In this document: in pieces, positions 50,386 through 59,508 of the stretch
Position numbering within the stretch: position 1 is the stretch's first letter
Layout of the letters: each line of letters opens with the position of its first letter
Assembly: GCF_031454135.1 (NCBI RefSeq)
Contig: NZ_JAVDQF010000001.1
Location: 1,798,001 to 1,862,000 of the forward strand
Source of the DNA: Arthrobacter russicus
Lineage (GTDB): Bacteria > Actinomycetota > Actinomycetes > Actinomycetales > Micrococcaceae
Reading direction: 5' to 3'
Length of the DNA: 64,000 bases
Notes under the pieces: generated by a model
Told to the model about the DNA's origin: nothing
Database searches by the model: none
The model's input: only the letters and a program-made list of their open reading frames with translations
Program-made: the position numbers and the translations under genes

Positions 50386-52620
50386 TCAACTGAGCAATAC
50401 CAGCTGCTGGGTCGCCCGGGTCATCGCGACGTAACGGTCCACCGCCCCTTCGATGCCCTCGCCGAAGCCTTCCGGCTCAAGCAGGACCACCAGGTCGAAC
50501 TCGAGGCCCTTGGCCAGTTCCGGCGTCAGCGCGCGTACTCGCGCTGCATCGAATCCGTTGCCCAGCGCGCCGTCGGCGCTGATCACGCAGGCGATGCCTT
50601 CAGCGTTCCCGGCAAGCCAGCCGTCGAGGATCGGGGCCAATTCGGCGACCCGCGCATGCCGCACCGGAATCCCGCTGCTGCGGATCGACGTCGGCACATT
50701 GGCGTCCGGAAGCGCTGCCCGGATGACCGGCTCGGCCTCGGCCATGATCTCTTCCGGCGTCCGGTAGTTGATGCCCAACGAGGCCACCTTGATCCGGTCG
50801 AAGCCCACCCGGGCCAGGCGTTCCGGCCAAGATTCCCGGAAACCGTGCCGGGCCTGCGCCCGGTCGCCGACGATCGTGAAGCTCCGGGACGGGCAGCGCA
50901 GCAACAGCATCTGCCATTGGGCGTCGGTCAATTCCTGCGCTTCGTCGACCACGATGTGCGCGAACGGCCCGGCCAGAAAATCGGGCTCCGGCTCCGGCAA
51001 CGCCCCGTCGTCGACCAGCGCGGCCCGCAGATCCTGCCCCCGCAGCATCGACATCACGCCCATTTCGGAATCGTCGTGCGCGATCAGGTCGCCGACCACA
51101 TCGGACATGGCGGACCGCTCGGCCGCGGCTCCGGCTTCCCGGCGCTGCCGGCGGCAGGAAGCCTCCGGGTCGCCGAGGCGCAACCGCGCCGCATCCAGGA
51201 AAGGCAGGTCCGCCACCGTCCAGGCCTGCGGATCGGACCGCTGCAAGGCCTGGATTTCGGCCGGCGCCAACCAGGGCGCACACCTGCGCAGGTACGCAGG
51301 CACCGACCAGAGGTCCGCCACGATTTCGGCCGGTTCCAACAGCGGCCAGGCGCGGCCGAAGGCACGGCTCAGTTCCGGGCTCGCAGCGAGGGCGCGCCGC
51401 AGTTTCTGCTCGGTGTCCCCGGTATTGATGCCGTAAGCATCGAATTCGTCTTTCTCCGCTTCCCATTCCTGGTCGAAATCGTCACGCAACTTGTCGACCA
51501 GGATCTTCAGCAGGGCCGCCCAAACCTGGTCCCGGGCCACATTGTGCGGCATCCCGGGCTCCGCGGATTCGAAGGCCTCCGCCCAGTCTGCTGCGCTGAG
51601 CCAGACGTCGAACGAGGGAGTCTCCACCCGCATCCCGGAGCTTGGCGGCTCCTCGTACAGGGCTACCGCCGGTTCGATCGCGGCGACCAGTTGCGCAGCG
51701 GATTTCAAGCGCAGCACCTCCGGATCCGACTCCGGCACCGCGGCCGCCCCCTGCGGCACCAAATCGCGCAGGGTGCAGATTTGCACCCCCTCTTCGCCGA
51801 GGCTGGGCAGCACATCCGCGACGTAGGCCAGGTATGGCTGGTGCGGACCCACGAACAGCACCTCGCCCCGATGATGTCCGAGCCTCGGGTCGGCATAGAT
51901 CAGGTAGGCGGAACGGTGCAAAGCCACCACGGTCTTGCCGGTGCCTGGTCCGCCGTCGACCACGAGTGCGCCCCGGGAGCCCGCCCGGATGATCGCGTCC
52001 TGACCTGCTTGGATGGTGCCCAGCACATCCCGCATCCGGGGCGAACGGTTGCCGCCCAGACTCGCGATGAAGGCCGACTGGTCGTCGAGCGCGGCGTTTC
52101 CGACCAGCCCGTCCGCGGTGAACACTTCATCCCAGTAGTCGGTGATCCGGCCTTGGCTCCAGCGATAACGACGCCGGCTCAGCAGACCCATCGGCTGGGC
52201 GTGCGTGGCGCCGAAGAAGGGTTCGGCTGCCGGGCCCCGCCAGTCCAACAACAATCGGCGCCCGGAATTGTCGGTCAAGCCGAGCCTTCCGATGTACACC
52301 GGTTCGGCACCGTCCGTGCCGACCATCCGGCCCAAGCACAAATCCAGGCCGAACCGCCGCAATGTGCGCAATCTCGAGGACAGCCGATGGATCTCCTGAT
52401 CCCGGTCCAGGGCGGCCTGTCCGGAGCCGCCCGGGGCTTTGCGTTCGGCGTCGAGCCGCTCGGCCAGCTCGCCGATCGTCGTTTCCAGGCATTCGGCAAT
52501 CGCTGCGAAATGCTGCTCGTCGGCGGCGATCAAAGCCGGAGCCGCTTTGGCGGCGCGGCTTTCCGGTAGTTCGAAAGCGCTCGGGCCCAGGTCAGTCGAG
52601 GTCATGTCAGTACGTTCCAT
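50386..52620 (-). CDS. HelD/HelR-type UvrD-like helicase, RNA polymerase-associated, probable rifamycin tolerance factor
   Basis: 744 residues, in the 730-760 range of actinobacterial HelD. An N-terminal helical arm (about 25-100, Glu/Arg rich) precedes a UvrD/Rep-type NTPase: Q-motif region DVLGTIQAGQD, Walker A VVDGGPGTGKT (223-230), Walker B HIVVDEAQELTDAQW, FTIVGDRAQARHGF and the C-terminal VAMTRATQQLVLL; two large inserts split the motor as in HelD. HelD proteins clear stalled RNA polymerase, and the HelR branch protects it from rifamycins. A perfect RAE-like element lies just upstream, which supports the HelR role. The frame is open upstream of this ATG without homology; a second ATG five codons later is possible. 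Confidence 0.88.
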   Translation of the reverse strand: MERTDMTSTDLGPSAFELPESRAAKAAPALIAADEQHFAAIAECLETTIGELAERLDAERKAPGGSGQAALDRDQEIHRLSSRLRTLRRFGLDLCLGRMVGTDGAEPVYIGRLGLTDNSGRRLLLDWRGPAAEPFFGATHAQPMGLLSRRRYRWSQGRITDYWDEVFTADGLVGNAALDDQSAFIASLGGNRSPRMRDVLGTIQAGQDAIIRAGSRGALVVDGGPGTGKTVVALHRSAYLIYADPRLGHHRGEVLFVGPHQPYLAYVADVLPSLGEEGVQICTLRDLVPQGAAAVPESDPEVLRLKSAAQLVAAIEPAVALYEEPPSSGMRVETPSFDVWLSAADWAEAFESAEPGMPHNVARDQVWAALLKILVDKLRDDFDQEWEAEKDEFDAYGINTGDTEQKLRRALAASPELSRAFGRAWPLLEPAEIVADLWSVPAYLRRCAPWLAPAEIQALQRSDPQAWTVADLPFLDAARLRLGDPEASCRRQRREAGAAAERSAMSDVVGDLIAHDDSEMGVMSMLRGQDLRAALVDDGALPEPEPDFLAGPFAHIVVDEAQELTDAQWQMLLLRCPSRSFTIVGDRAQARHGFRESWPERLARVGFDRIKVASLGINYRTPEEIMAEAEPVIRAALPDANVPTSIRSSGIPVRHARVAELAPILDGWLAGNAEGIACVISADGALGNGFDAARVRALTPELAKGLEFDLVVLLEPEGFGEGIEGAVDRYVAMTRATQQLVLLS

Positions 52621-52676
52621 TTCCGCTTCGTTTCCGCTGATTTTCCGTTGCCGACTGACCATTGTGCGCCGTACCC

Positions 52677-52696
52677 GGGGCCTTGCCGCAAGCCCC
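52677..52696 (-). promoter_or_regulatory. Rifamycin-associated element (RAE)-like inverted repeat upstream of helR-type gene
   Basis: On the coding strand it reads GGGGCTTGCGGCAAGGCCCC, matching the RAE as I recall it from published work on rifamycin-inducible genes of actinomycetes. It lies 57 bases before the helicase start and at the centre of a 35-base palindrome (52670-52704, one mismatch). It is just downstream of a candidate promoter, about where transcription would begin. Confidence 0.75.
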
Positions 52697-52703
52697 CGGG
52701 TAC

Positions 52704-52731
52704 GGTATAGATTTAAAAGGGAGGGGAGCAA
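52704..52731 (-). promoter_or_regulatory. Candidate promoter of helR-type gene
   Basis: On the coding strand: TTGCTC, 16-base spacer, TATACC. The -10 box directly abuts the RAE palindrome. Found by eye. Confidence 0.4.
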
Positions 52732-52828
52732 CGGCTCGCCCTTTTTCAGGTTTGCTTTCCGGATGCCGAGCGGCGTCCGCCCCGCAAACCGAAACCTTGC
52801 CGAAACGTCCAGGTAGTACCCTGGCACT

Positions 52829-53650
52829 ATGCGCGAACTCCAGGCGAAAATCATTGCTGAACTGGGTGTTAAACCCTCCGTCAATCCGGCCGATGAAGTG
52901 GCCCGGCGAGTCGATTTCCTCGCGGCATACGCCAAGGCCAGCCGGGCGAAGGGTTTCGTCCTCGGCATCTCGGGCGGATTGGATTCTTCGCTGGCCGGCC
53001 GGCTCGGCCAACTCGCCGCGGAACAGCTCCGGGCCGAAGGAGTGGCGGCGAGCTTCACCGCGGTGCGGTTGCCTTACAACGTCCAGCACGACGAAGCCGA
53101 CGCGCAAGCCGCCTTGGCGTTCATCAAACCGGACCGTTCCTGGACCTACAACGTGGCACCCGGCGTCGACGGTTTGGAGAAAGAATACGAAGCCACCACC
53201 GGTGAGCAGCTGAGCGACTTCAACCGGGGGAACATCAAGGCCCGGGCCCGGATGATCGCCCAATACGCCTTGGCCGGCGAACACGGGCTGCTGGTGATCG
53301 GCACCGACCACGGCGCCGAATCGGTCACCGGGTTCTTCACCAAATTCGGTGACGGCGGAGCGGATATTCTGCCATTGTTCACGCTCGACAAGCGGCAGAA
53401 CCGGCAGTTGCTGCAGTACCTCGGCGCAGCCGAGCGGATCTACACCAAAGTCCCGACCGCGGACCTGCTCGACAGCGTCCCCGGCCGGGCCGACGAAGAC
53501 GAGTTGGGTCTGAGCTACGACGACATCGACGACTACCTCGAGGGCCGGGAGGTTTCCGATGCGGCGGCCGAGGCGATCGAGCAACGTTATCTGGCCACCC
53601 GGCACAAGCGCACCGTGCCCGTGACCCTGCTTGACGACTGGTGGAAGTAA
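52829..53650 (+). CDS. nadE: Ammonia-dependent NAD(+) synthetase
   Basis: 273 residues. Adenylates and amidates deamido-NAD to NAD with ATP and ammonia. The PP-loop GISGGLDSS is at 46-54; other motifs are [61 protein letters not shown], and [33 protein letters not shown]. Length and motifs match the E. coli/Bacillus type without a glutaminase domain. Divergent from the helR-type gene; 208 bases between them hold the RAE and promoters. Overlaps the following membrane-protein gene by 10 bases. Confidence 0.96.
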   Translation: MRELQAKIIAELGVKPSVNPADEVARRVDFLAAYAKASRAKGFVLGISGGLDSSLAGRLGQLAAEQLRAEGVAASFTAVRLPYNVQHDEADAQAALAFIKPDRSWTYNVAPGVDGLEKEYEATTGEQLSDFNRGNIKARARMIAQYALAGEHGLLVIGTDHGAESVTGFFTKFGDGGADILPLFTLDKRQNRQLLQYLGAAERIYTKVPTADLLDSVPGRADEDELGLSYDDIDDYLEGREVSDAAAEAIEQRYLATRHKRTVPVTLLDDWWK

Positions 53651-54777
53651 GCCCGGCTTCCGGGAACAATCACGCTGCGGCGCCGCAACGGCTCAGCGCC
53701 GTCAGCATCGAGTCCCGGGCCTTCGCTTTAGCCGTGCTCGTGATGCTCCTGCTCACCGCGGGAGCCTTCCTGTTCTTCTTGATCCGCAGCCAGCACCCGG
53801 CCCTTTCCGGCGACGGTTCGGTGGGTCAGTTCGCCTCGCTCGCGGTCGCCGTCGTCGGCTTGGGGATCTTCGCCATGAGCTATTCCCGCTCCTTCCAACG
53901 CCCGGAATCCGCCTGGTTGCGCCAGACTGCGCTGGCCCGGCGGATCCTCGACATCTCGGCGCTGTCCTTCACCCACGCCCTGATCGCCTTCATGCTCTGC
54001 CAAGCGGTATTTTCGCTGTTCCAAAGCGCGTTTTCGGGATTGACCCTGGAACCGTTGGCCGGCGGGCTCTTCGTCGGCGTCAGCGGCGCTGCCACGGCCT
54101 ACACGGTCTCGCTCTCCGGGGCCCGGATCACCACCTATTCGCTGTCCAACCTGCTCGCGGCCTTTCTGCTCACCGGTGCGTTGACCGCCATGATCACCGC
54201 CGATGATCCGAGTTGGTGGCGGATCAACTTCAGCGCACTGGGTACCGAGACCAATGGCCTGGCCGCCTACGCCTTCAATGCGACGCTGATCTTCTCCGGC
54301 CTGGTGATCACCACCCTGGCGTCCTACATGACGCGGGATCTGCGCCGCTGGGCGCAGTTCCGGAAGATGGAAACCGTCAATGCCAAAGCCGTGCAATGGA
54401 CGCTGATCCTGTTGGGCGGGTTCCTCTCCGGAGTCGGCCTGGTGCCGGTGGACGCACTGCAACTGCTGCACAATTTCTTCGCCACCGGGATGATCTTCGT
54501 CTTCTTCGCGTTGGCGTTGGGTCTGCACGCCTGGGTCCCGGACTTCCCGCGGAGTTTTTTCCTGACCACCTATGCGTTGCTGGCCGGCATCATGGTTGCC
54601 GTACTGCTGTTCTGGCCGCTCGGCTATTACAACCTGACCGGCCTGGAGCTGGCCGTCGCGGCGCTGATCTTTGGCTGGTTGATCCTGTTCATCCGCAATA
54701 TCGCCGCATTGGTCGAAGACGCCGAAGAAGATCCCGGAGTTTCGGCCGGGCACGGGCGCACAAAGCACGCCGAGTGA
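53641..54777 (+). CDS. Polytopic membrane protein of unknown function (DUF998-like)
   Basis: About 378 residues with eight or nine predicted transmembrane helices (for example [80 protein letters not shown]) and a polar C-terminal tail. The segment [30 protein letters not shown] resembles DUF998 proteins, but the match is by eye only and I cannot name a function. The GTG start lies within the end of nadE (10-base overlap), which implies coupled expression with NAD synthetase. Confidence 0.7.
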   Translation: MEVSPASGNNHAAAPQRLSAVSIESRAFALAVLVMLLLTAGAFLFFLIRSQHPALSGDGSVGQFASLAVAVVGLGIFAMSYSRSFQRPESAWLRQTALARRILDISALSFTHALIAFMLCQAVFSLFQSAFSGLTLEPLAGGLFVGVSGAATAYTVSLSGARITTYSLSNLLAAFLLTGALTAMITADDPSWWRINFSALGTETNGLAAYAFNATLIFSGLVITTLASYMTRDLRRWAQFRKMETVNAKAVQWTLILLGGFLSGVGLVPVDALQLLHNFFATGMIFVFFALALGLHAWVPDFPRSFFLTTYALLAGIMVAVLLFWPLGYYNLTGLELAVAALIFGWLILFIRNIAALVEDAEEDPGVSAGHGRTKHAE

Positions 54778-54876
54778 CCCGGAAATGGCTACCCGCCAGC
54801 ACCATCAGCACCGCTGGCACCAGCATCCGTGCAAAAGTGTTCGAGCCCCTGCATCCGGTCGGCTAAGCTCGGCCCT

Positions 54877-55566
54877 ATGCCCCGTTCCCCGGTATCCCTG
54901 AGAGTCTCCGACCTCAAAGTCGGCTATGGCAAAAAACAAGTCTGCGGCGATGTCTCGTTCGGCCTGGGCGCCGGGGCGCTGGCCTTCGTCGGCCCCAACG
55001 GCGCCGGGAAGTCAACCGTGCTGCGCACCGTGGTGGGGCAACTCCCGGCATTGAGCGGCAAAGTCCTGCTCAACAAGGCCGAGGTCGACGACCGGACGCC
55101 GGAGTTCCGCCGGATGGCTGCGATGGTCTTCGACGACGACGCCTTCTTCCCGGAGCTGACCGTGGGCGAGCACCTGACCATGGTCGCCGCCGGCCACGGC
55201 GTGACTGATCCGGTGGCCGCCGTCGATGCGGAGCTCGACTTCTTCCAACTCACCGAACACGACGATTCCCTCGTCTCCAGTCTCTCCTCCGGTCAACGCC
55301 GCCGATTGCTCCTGGCTGCTGCCTTCGTCCGCCCGCGCGGCCTTCTGGTGCTGGACGAGCCGGAGCAGCGCCTGGACACGCACATGCGGCGTGCGCTGGC
55401 GGCCCGGGTCGCCGACTCGGCCAAGGCCGGCGAAACGGTCCTGCTGGTCACGCACGATCCGGAATTCCTGACCACCGCGTCGAAGAAGGCCCTGTACATC
55501 GCGGACCAGGTGGAAAGCCTCACTGCGCAGCAGGCCGCCGAGCGGATCCAAGCGATGCCCGCATGA
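54877..55566 (+). CDS. ABC transporter ATP-binding protein (exporter type)
   Basis: 229 residues with a complete nucleotide-binding domain: Walker A FVGPNGAGKST, Q-loop region AAMVFDDDAFFPELTVGEHL, signature SLSSGQRRRLLLAAAFVRP, Walker B LLVLDEPEQRLD and H-loop LLVTHD. The Q-loop Gln position reads Asp in VFDDDAFF, a small deviation. The start is set at MPRSPVSLRVSDLKVGYG. It overlaps the next membrane gene by 4 bases, so the two make an ABC exporter; with no binding protein, export is more likely than import. Substrate unknown. Confidence 0.88.
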   Translation: MPRSPVSLRVSDLKVGYGKKQVCGDVSFGLGAGALAFVGPNGAGKSTVLRTVVGQLPALSGKVLLNKAEVDDRTPEFRRMAAMVFDDDAFFPELTVGEHLTMVAAGHGVTDPVAAVDAELDFFQLTEHDDSLVSSLSSGQRRRLLLAAAFVRPRGLLVLDEPEQRLDTHMRRALAARVADSAKAGETVLLVTHDPEFLTTASKKALYIADQVESLTAQQAAERIQAMPA

Positions 55567-57158
55567 GCCTGCAACACGCTGCCGAGCAACGCGAGGAGCT
55601 GACCGCTTCGGAGTTGCGCGGCTACATCCGCAAGGCTCCGCTGACCCGGCAGACCGTAGGGTTCTACACGATCTTCAGCGAAATCTATGTCACCGTCCTG
55701 GGCATCGCGGTACTCTTGGCGAGCTCCTTCTCACTGGTGGCCCAGATCCGCGGAAGCTATCTCGAAGACTCGGCCAAGGGCGGCCCGAATCCACTGATCC
55801 AGCCGTTGACCCCGATCGTCTCGGTCAACATCGCCTGGGCCCTGCTGGCCCTGGTCACGCTCAGCGCCGCTGTGCTGTTGATCGCCCGGCTCGGCCCGGC
55901 ACACCTGGATCCGCCACGCACCCAATGGCTGCTCCCGTTGCCGGTGTCGCGGGGCGGGTTGTTGCGGCCGATGGTGCTCCGTTGGGCCAGTCTCAGCGCT
56001 GCACTGGGCGCGGTCATCGGTTTGTTCTTGGCGATCGTGGAACCGAGCGAGCTGACTCCGGCCAAAATCGCCGACACGGTGCTCAGCTGCATCGGACTGT
56101 TCCTGTGCGGGTTCGCGGTGGCCCAAGCCGCCCAGAACTTTTCCGGCTCCCGGCTGCTCAACCGGGCATTGACCGCGGCGCTGGCACTCCTGGTATTGCT
56201 TGGCCTGCTCACCGCGCTCGGCCTGCCGGTGGCCGGCGGCTGGCTGCTCTGGTTGCCCACCAGCTGGCCGATTGTGGCCGCGACCGGACAACTCTGGCCG
56301 GTAGTCCTGTTGCCCGTCGGCGTCATCGCGGGCATCGCGGTGCTGCCCGGACTGCGCCGGATCAGCAGTACCTCGCTGCGGGAACATTCGGCCCGTTCCT
56401 CGCTCATCCAATCCAGCATCCAATCCATGGATGCCAGTGCGCTCTCCTCCTCGTTCGCCAAGGAGAACACCGGCTCACGACGCAGTCTGAGCCGCCGACT
56501 GCTCGGCAGCAGCCCCTCCGCGGTAGTCATCCGGGCCGATGCTCTGCGCTACCTGCGGCACCCCGGCCGGCTCTTCGGCTTGGCCGTCCTGGCTGTGATC
56601 CCCGCGATCCTGCACGCGTTCACCGGCGGGCAGGATGCCGCGGTGACCCTGGCCTCGCTGCTGATCTGCGGCCTGATGGCCAGCGGCTCCGTGGCGAATC
56701 CGCTCAAACTCAATGCGGGCAACCCGATCCTGGACCGGTTGCTCCCGATCCCCGCCGGGACCGCCCGGCGCTTGCACTCGGCGGTGCCGGCGGCGCTGCT
56801 CCTCGGTTGGGCGGTGCTCGCCTTCGGCCTGCTCCTGGTCACCGGCGTGGGTTCGTTGAACTTCTTCCTCGCCGGGGTGATCGCCGGCCCGGCGCTGGCC
56901 GGCGCTTCGCTCCGCGGCGCCTACAAGAAGCCGGTCGACTGGTCCAGGCCGGCCATCGCGACCCCGTTCGGTGCCCTGCCGCCAGGCGTGGCGGCGCAGT
57001 TTTTCGCCGGACCGGATGTTGCCGCGATCATCCTGGCACCGGTGCTGATCAGCCTGCTCGCCGGAGCCGCGCCGAGCATCCTGATTCCGGTGCAACTGGG
57101 ATTGAGCCTGCTGATGTTCCTGATCCTGACCCGGCGGCGCGAGGACAAACCGGAGTAA
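55563..57158 (+). CDS. ABC exporter membrane protein (DUF6297-like)
   Basis: 531-residue protein with about 10-12 transmembrane helices in two similar halves joined by a polar loop around 270-320 (SSLIQSSIQSMDASALSSSFAKE). The first half includes YTIFSEIYVTVLGIAVLLASSF and QWLLPLPVSRGGLLRPMVLRW; the second SVRADA-like VVIRADALRYLRHPGRLFGLAVL. The phrases on 'losing' residues LPLPVSR and LLPIPAGTARR, typical of ABC-2 permeases, occur in each half. It resembles actinobacterial DUF6297 proteins, though that name is from memory. Begins inside the end of the ATPase gene (ATGA), its evident partner. Confidence 0.7.
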   Translation: MSLQHAAEQREELTASELRGYIRKAPLTRQTVGFYTIFSEIYVTVLGIAVLLASSFSLVAQIRGSYLEDSAKGGPNPLIQPLTPIVSVNIAWALLALVTLSAAVLLIARLGPAHLDPPRTQWLLPLPVSRGGLLRPMVLRWASLSAALGAVIGLFLAIVEPSELTPAKIADTVLSCIGLFLCGFAVAQAAQNFSGSRLLNRALTAALALLVLLGLLTALGLPVAGGWLLWLPTSWPIVAATGQLWPVVLLPVGVIAGIAVLPGLRRISSTSLREHSARSSLIQSSIQSMDASALSSSFAKENTGSRRSLSRRLLGSSPSAVVIRADALRYLRHPGRLFGLAVLAVIPAILHAFTGGQDAAVTLASLLICGLMASGSVANPLKLNAGNPILDRLLPIPAGTARRLHSAVPAALLLGWAVLAFGLLLVTGVGSLNFFLAGVIAGPALAGASLRGAYKKPVDWSRPAIATPFGALPPGVAAQFFAGPDVAAIILAPVLISLLAGAAPSILIPVQLGLSLLMFLILTRRREDKPE

Positions 57159-57266
57159 CTTTTCCGCGGACGCCTAGCAAGTCGCCGAAGAGCTCGAGAC
57201 CATGCTCGCCTCGCTGCGGGCAAATATCTGAGCCATCCGGTCGGCGCGAGCAGGTATGTTGGAAGA

Positions 57267-58070
57267 GTGAAGATTGCCACCTGGAATGTGAACTCGTTGC
57301 GGGCCCGGGCTGACCGGGTCGAGGACTGGCTGCGCCGCACGGACGCCGATGTGCTCGCCATCCAAGAGACCAAATGCAAAGACGAGAACTTCCCCTGGGA
57401 GCTGTTCGAAAACAACGGCTACGAAGTGGCCCACTTCGGCTTCAGCCAGTGGAACGGCGTGGCGATCGCCTCCAGAGTAGGGCTCGACGACGTCCAGCGC
57501 ACCTTCCCGGGGCAACCGGCCTTCGGCAAACCCGGCACCGAACCGGAACAAGAGGCCCGGGCGATCGCCGCGAGCTGCGGCGGGGTCCGGGTCTGGAGCC
57601 TGTACGTGCCCAATGGCCGGGCGCTGGACGATCCGCACATGCCCTACAAACTCGACTGGCTCAAGGTGCTCAACGACGAAGCCAAGGGTTGGCTCGCTGC
57701 CGATCCGCAAGCCCAGATCGCCTTGATGGGCGATTGGAACATCGCCCCGCAGGACGATGACGTCTGGGACCTGCAATATTTCCTGGATGAAGGGCTGACC
57801 CACGTGAGCGGGCCGGAACGGGCCGCCTTCCAGGCCTTCGAAGCGACCGGGTTCAGCGATGTGGTCCGGCCGCAGCACCCCGGCCCCGGGGTCTACACCT
57901 ATTGGGATTACAAGCAATTGCGTTTCCCGAAGAAGGAAGGCATGCGGATCGACTTCATCATGGCCTCCCCCGCCTTGGCCGCCCGGGTCAGCAACACCGA
58001 AATCGACCGTGAAGAACGCAAAGGCAAAGGCGCCTCGGACCACGCACCGGTGATTGCCGAGTTGGCCTGA
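57267..58070 (+). CDS. xth: Exodeoxyribonuclease III
   Basis: 267 residues of the ExoIII/APE1 family, which cleaves DNA at abasic sites and trims 3' ends. Motifs in order: KIATWNVNSLRARADRVEDWL, the metal Glu in AIQETKCKDENFP, SLYVPNGR, IALMGDWNIAPQDDDVWD, YTYWDYKQL and the final Asp/His in GASDHAPVIAEL. GTG start. The next gene begins 2 bases after its stop, so the two are co-transcribed. Confidence 0.95.
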   Translation: MKIATWNVNSLRARADRVEDWLRRTDADVLAIQETKCKDENFPWELFENNGYEVAHFGFSQWNGVAIASRVGLDDVQRTFPGQPAFGKPGTEPEQEARAIAASCGGVRVWSLYVPNGRALDDPHMPYKLDWLKVLNDEAKGWLAADPQAQIALMGDWNIAPQDDDVWDLQYFLDEGLTHVSGPERAAFQAFEATGFSDVVRPQHPGPGVYTYWDYKQLRFPKKEGMRIDFIMASPALAARVSNTEIDREERKGKGASDHAPVIAELA

Positions 58071-58072
58071 GC

Positions 58073-58903
58073 ATGGCCGGCGAGTTGTATTTGGGGCACA
58101 GCAACTTGCCGTTCGTCTCGGCGCTGCGGCTCTACTTGCCGTTGGCCGAGTTCACCGAAGCAGAGCAGTCCCTGATCGAGCACGGCGCACCGCCCAGCTC
58201 GGACCGGATGTACTCCGATCTGCGCGAGTTGAGCGACTCGCTGGAGCGGGTGGTGCGCCCCGGCGCCCCAGTGCTGCCGAATGCCGCCTCGGAACGCGTG
58301 CGGAGCCTGCAGATGCTCGACGACGGCCCGGTGCTCTACAACGTGAACCAGGTATTGCTGCGCTCGGCCCGGGCGGTCGAAACCTTCAGCTCGGGCAATG
58401 GCAGCACGCTGGCCGATTTGCTGTTCAGCCCGGAACTGGTCGAGACCGTGCACGAGCACATCGCCACCGAGCGGCGGCTGCTGACCAGGACTTCGACCTG
58501 GGGCATCCCGTTCAGCTGGTTCGTGCTGATCTCCGAATCGGATCGTACCGAAGTGGTGGAATCGCGCAGCCGGGTGATCACGGTCCGGGTGCAGGTGCCA
58601 TTGGCCGTAGCGAGGCAACGCCTCGAAGCCGGCCTCGGCAATCTCGTGGTGGCGGCGCCGGACCTGGACTTGTTGGAAGAACTGCGCGACTTGGAAGTTT
58701 GGCTGGCCGGGTTGCCGGATGCCGCCGTCGTCGAACTGGACTACGGCGCGATCGCGGATCGGATTTATCCGGACGAGTCGCCGATGGACGTGCGTTTGGG
58801 CCTCGAATGCATTGCCGAAGGGGACCTCACCGGCGCCGCGGCCGCATACCGCCGGCTCGCCACGCGGTGGATCCCGATCCGGCAACTGGCCCGGGCGTCC
58901 TAG
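58073..58903 (+). CDS. Conserved hypothetical protein, co-transcribed with xth
   Basis: 276 residues, soluble, no signal peptide, no domain I can name. It begins MAGELYLGHSNLPFVSALRLYLPLAEFTEAEQ, has a central segment ERRLLTRTSTWGIPFSWFVLISESDRTEV that appears well folded, and ends with a helical stretch (LGLECIAEGDLTGAAAAYRRLATRW) like a single TPR-type repeat. Start 2 bases after the xth stop. Its last codons form the left arm of a strong terminator hairpin, and the stop codon sits in the loop. The link to xth may hint at a DNA-repair role, but nothing in the protein proves it. Confidence 0.75.
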   Translation: MAGELYLGHSNLPFVSALRLYLPLAEFTEAEQSLIEHGAPPSSDRMYSDLRELSDSLERVVRPGAPVLPNAASERVRSLQMLDDGPVLYNVNQVLLRSARAVETFSSGNGSTLADLLFSPELVETVHEHIATERRLLTRTSTWGIPFSWFVLISESDRTEVVESRSRVITVRVQVPLAVARQRLEAGLGNLVVAAPDLDLLEELRDLEVWLAGLPDAAVVELDYGAIADRIYPDESPMDVRLGLECIAEGDLTGAAAAYRRLATRWIPIRQLARAS

Positions 58904-58920
58904 CCCGGGCCAGTTGCCGG
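58879..58920. terminator. Terminator hairpin overlapping 3' end of coding sequence
   Basis: Perfect 18-base arms at 58879-58896 and 58903-58920 with the 6-base loop GTCCTA that contains most of the TAG stop. It lies between convergent genes and ends 5 bases before the DoxX stop, so it can serve both. Confidence 0.8.
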
Positions 58921-58924
58921 CAGA

Positions 58925-59359
58925 CTAGGCCAGAACGCCTTTGAGCCGCTTGCTGCGGCCGAAGAGCAGTCCGTCGATCGCGAACTTGCCGGGGCCGGCC
59001 AAGGCAATGGTCGCGGACATTGCGGCCAGCGCGAGCACGAACTCATAACCGCCGACGGCGGCGAAGAAGCCATTTGGCAGGTGCACCAGGAACAGCGCCA
59101 CGACCATGTCCACGACCAGCAAGACCGCGATCGGGCGGCTGAGCAGCCCAAGAACCAGTGCAATGCCGCCGATGAGTTCCAGGCCGGCGATGAACGGCGC
59201 CATCAGCTCGGGCAAGACGACCCCCATCGCGGTGAAGCCCTCGGTGGTCGCCGGAATGCCTTGGTCGAACTTCTGCCAGCCGTGCATGATGAAAATGATG
59301 CCGGTGACTACGCGCAGTACCAGCAGGCCGAAGTGGGCCGTGTTGTTGTTGCTTGCCAT
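58925..59359 (-). CDS. DoxX family membrane protein
   Basis: 144 residues, four transmembrane helices. DoxX signatures: FGLLVLRVVTGIIFIMHGWQKF at the N-terminus, GLELIGGIALVLGLLSRPIAVLLVVDMVVALFLVHLPNGFFAAVGGYEF mid-protein, and a final FALAGPGKFAIDGLLF-type segment. DoxX proteins are linked to redox stress responses in mycobacteria, but most members are uncharacterised. Single-gene unit; 149 bases separate it from the LacI gene upstream. Confidence 0.9.
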   Translation of the reverse strand: MASNNNTAHFGLLVLRVVTGIIFIMHGWQKFDQGIPATTEGFTAMGVVLPELMAPFIAGLELIGGIALVLGLLSRPIAVLLVVDMVVALFLVHLPNGFFAAVGGYEFVLALAAMSATIALAGPGKFAIDGLLFGRSKRLKGVLA

Positions 59360-59508
59360 GGGGCGTGCTCCTTTGTGGTTGGGATGAGTCGTCTCATGGA
59401 ACTCTCCAGAACACCCCTTGTTACGGGCCTCAGCTGCAAATGGTTCACAGCTGTGCGCGCTTCACAGCAATCTCCCTGGTTCGGGCCCCTCCTGCGTTTG
59501 CTCGACGG

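Noticed and set aside
52621..53058. Upstream extension of the helicase frame across nadE
   Set aside because: It overlaps the divergent nadE gene and the RAE/promoter region and adds no HelD-like sequence.
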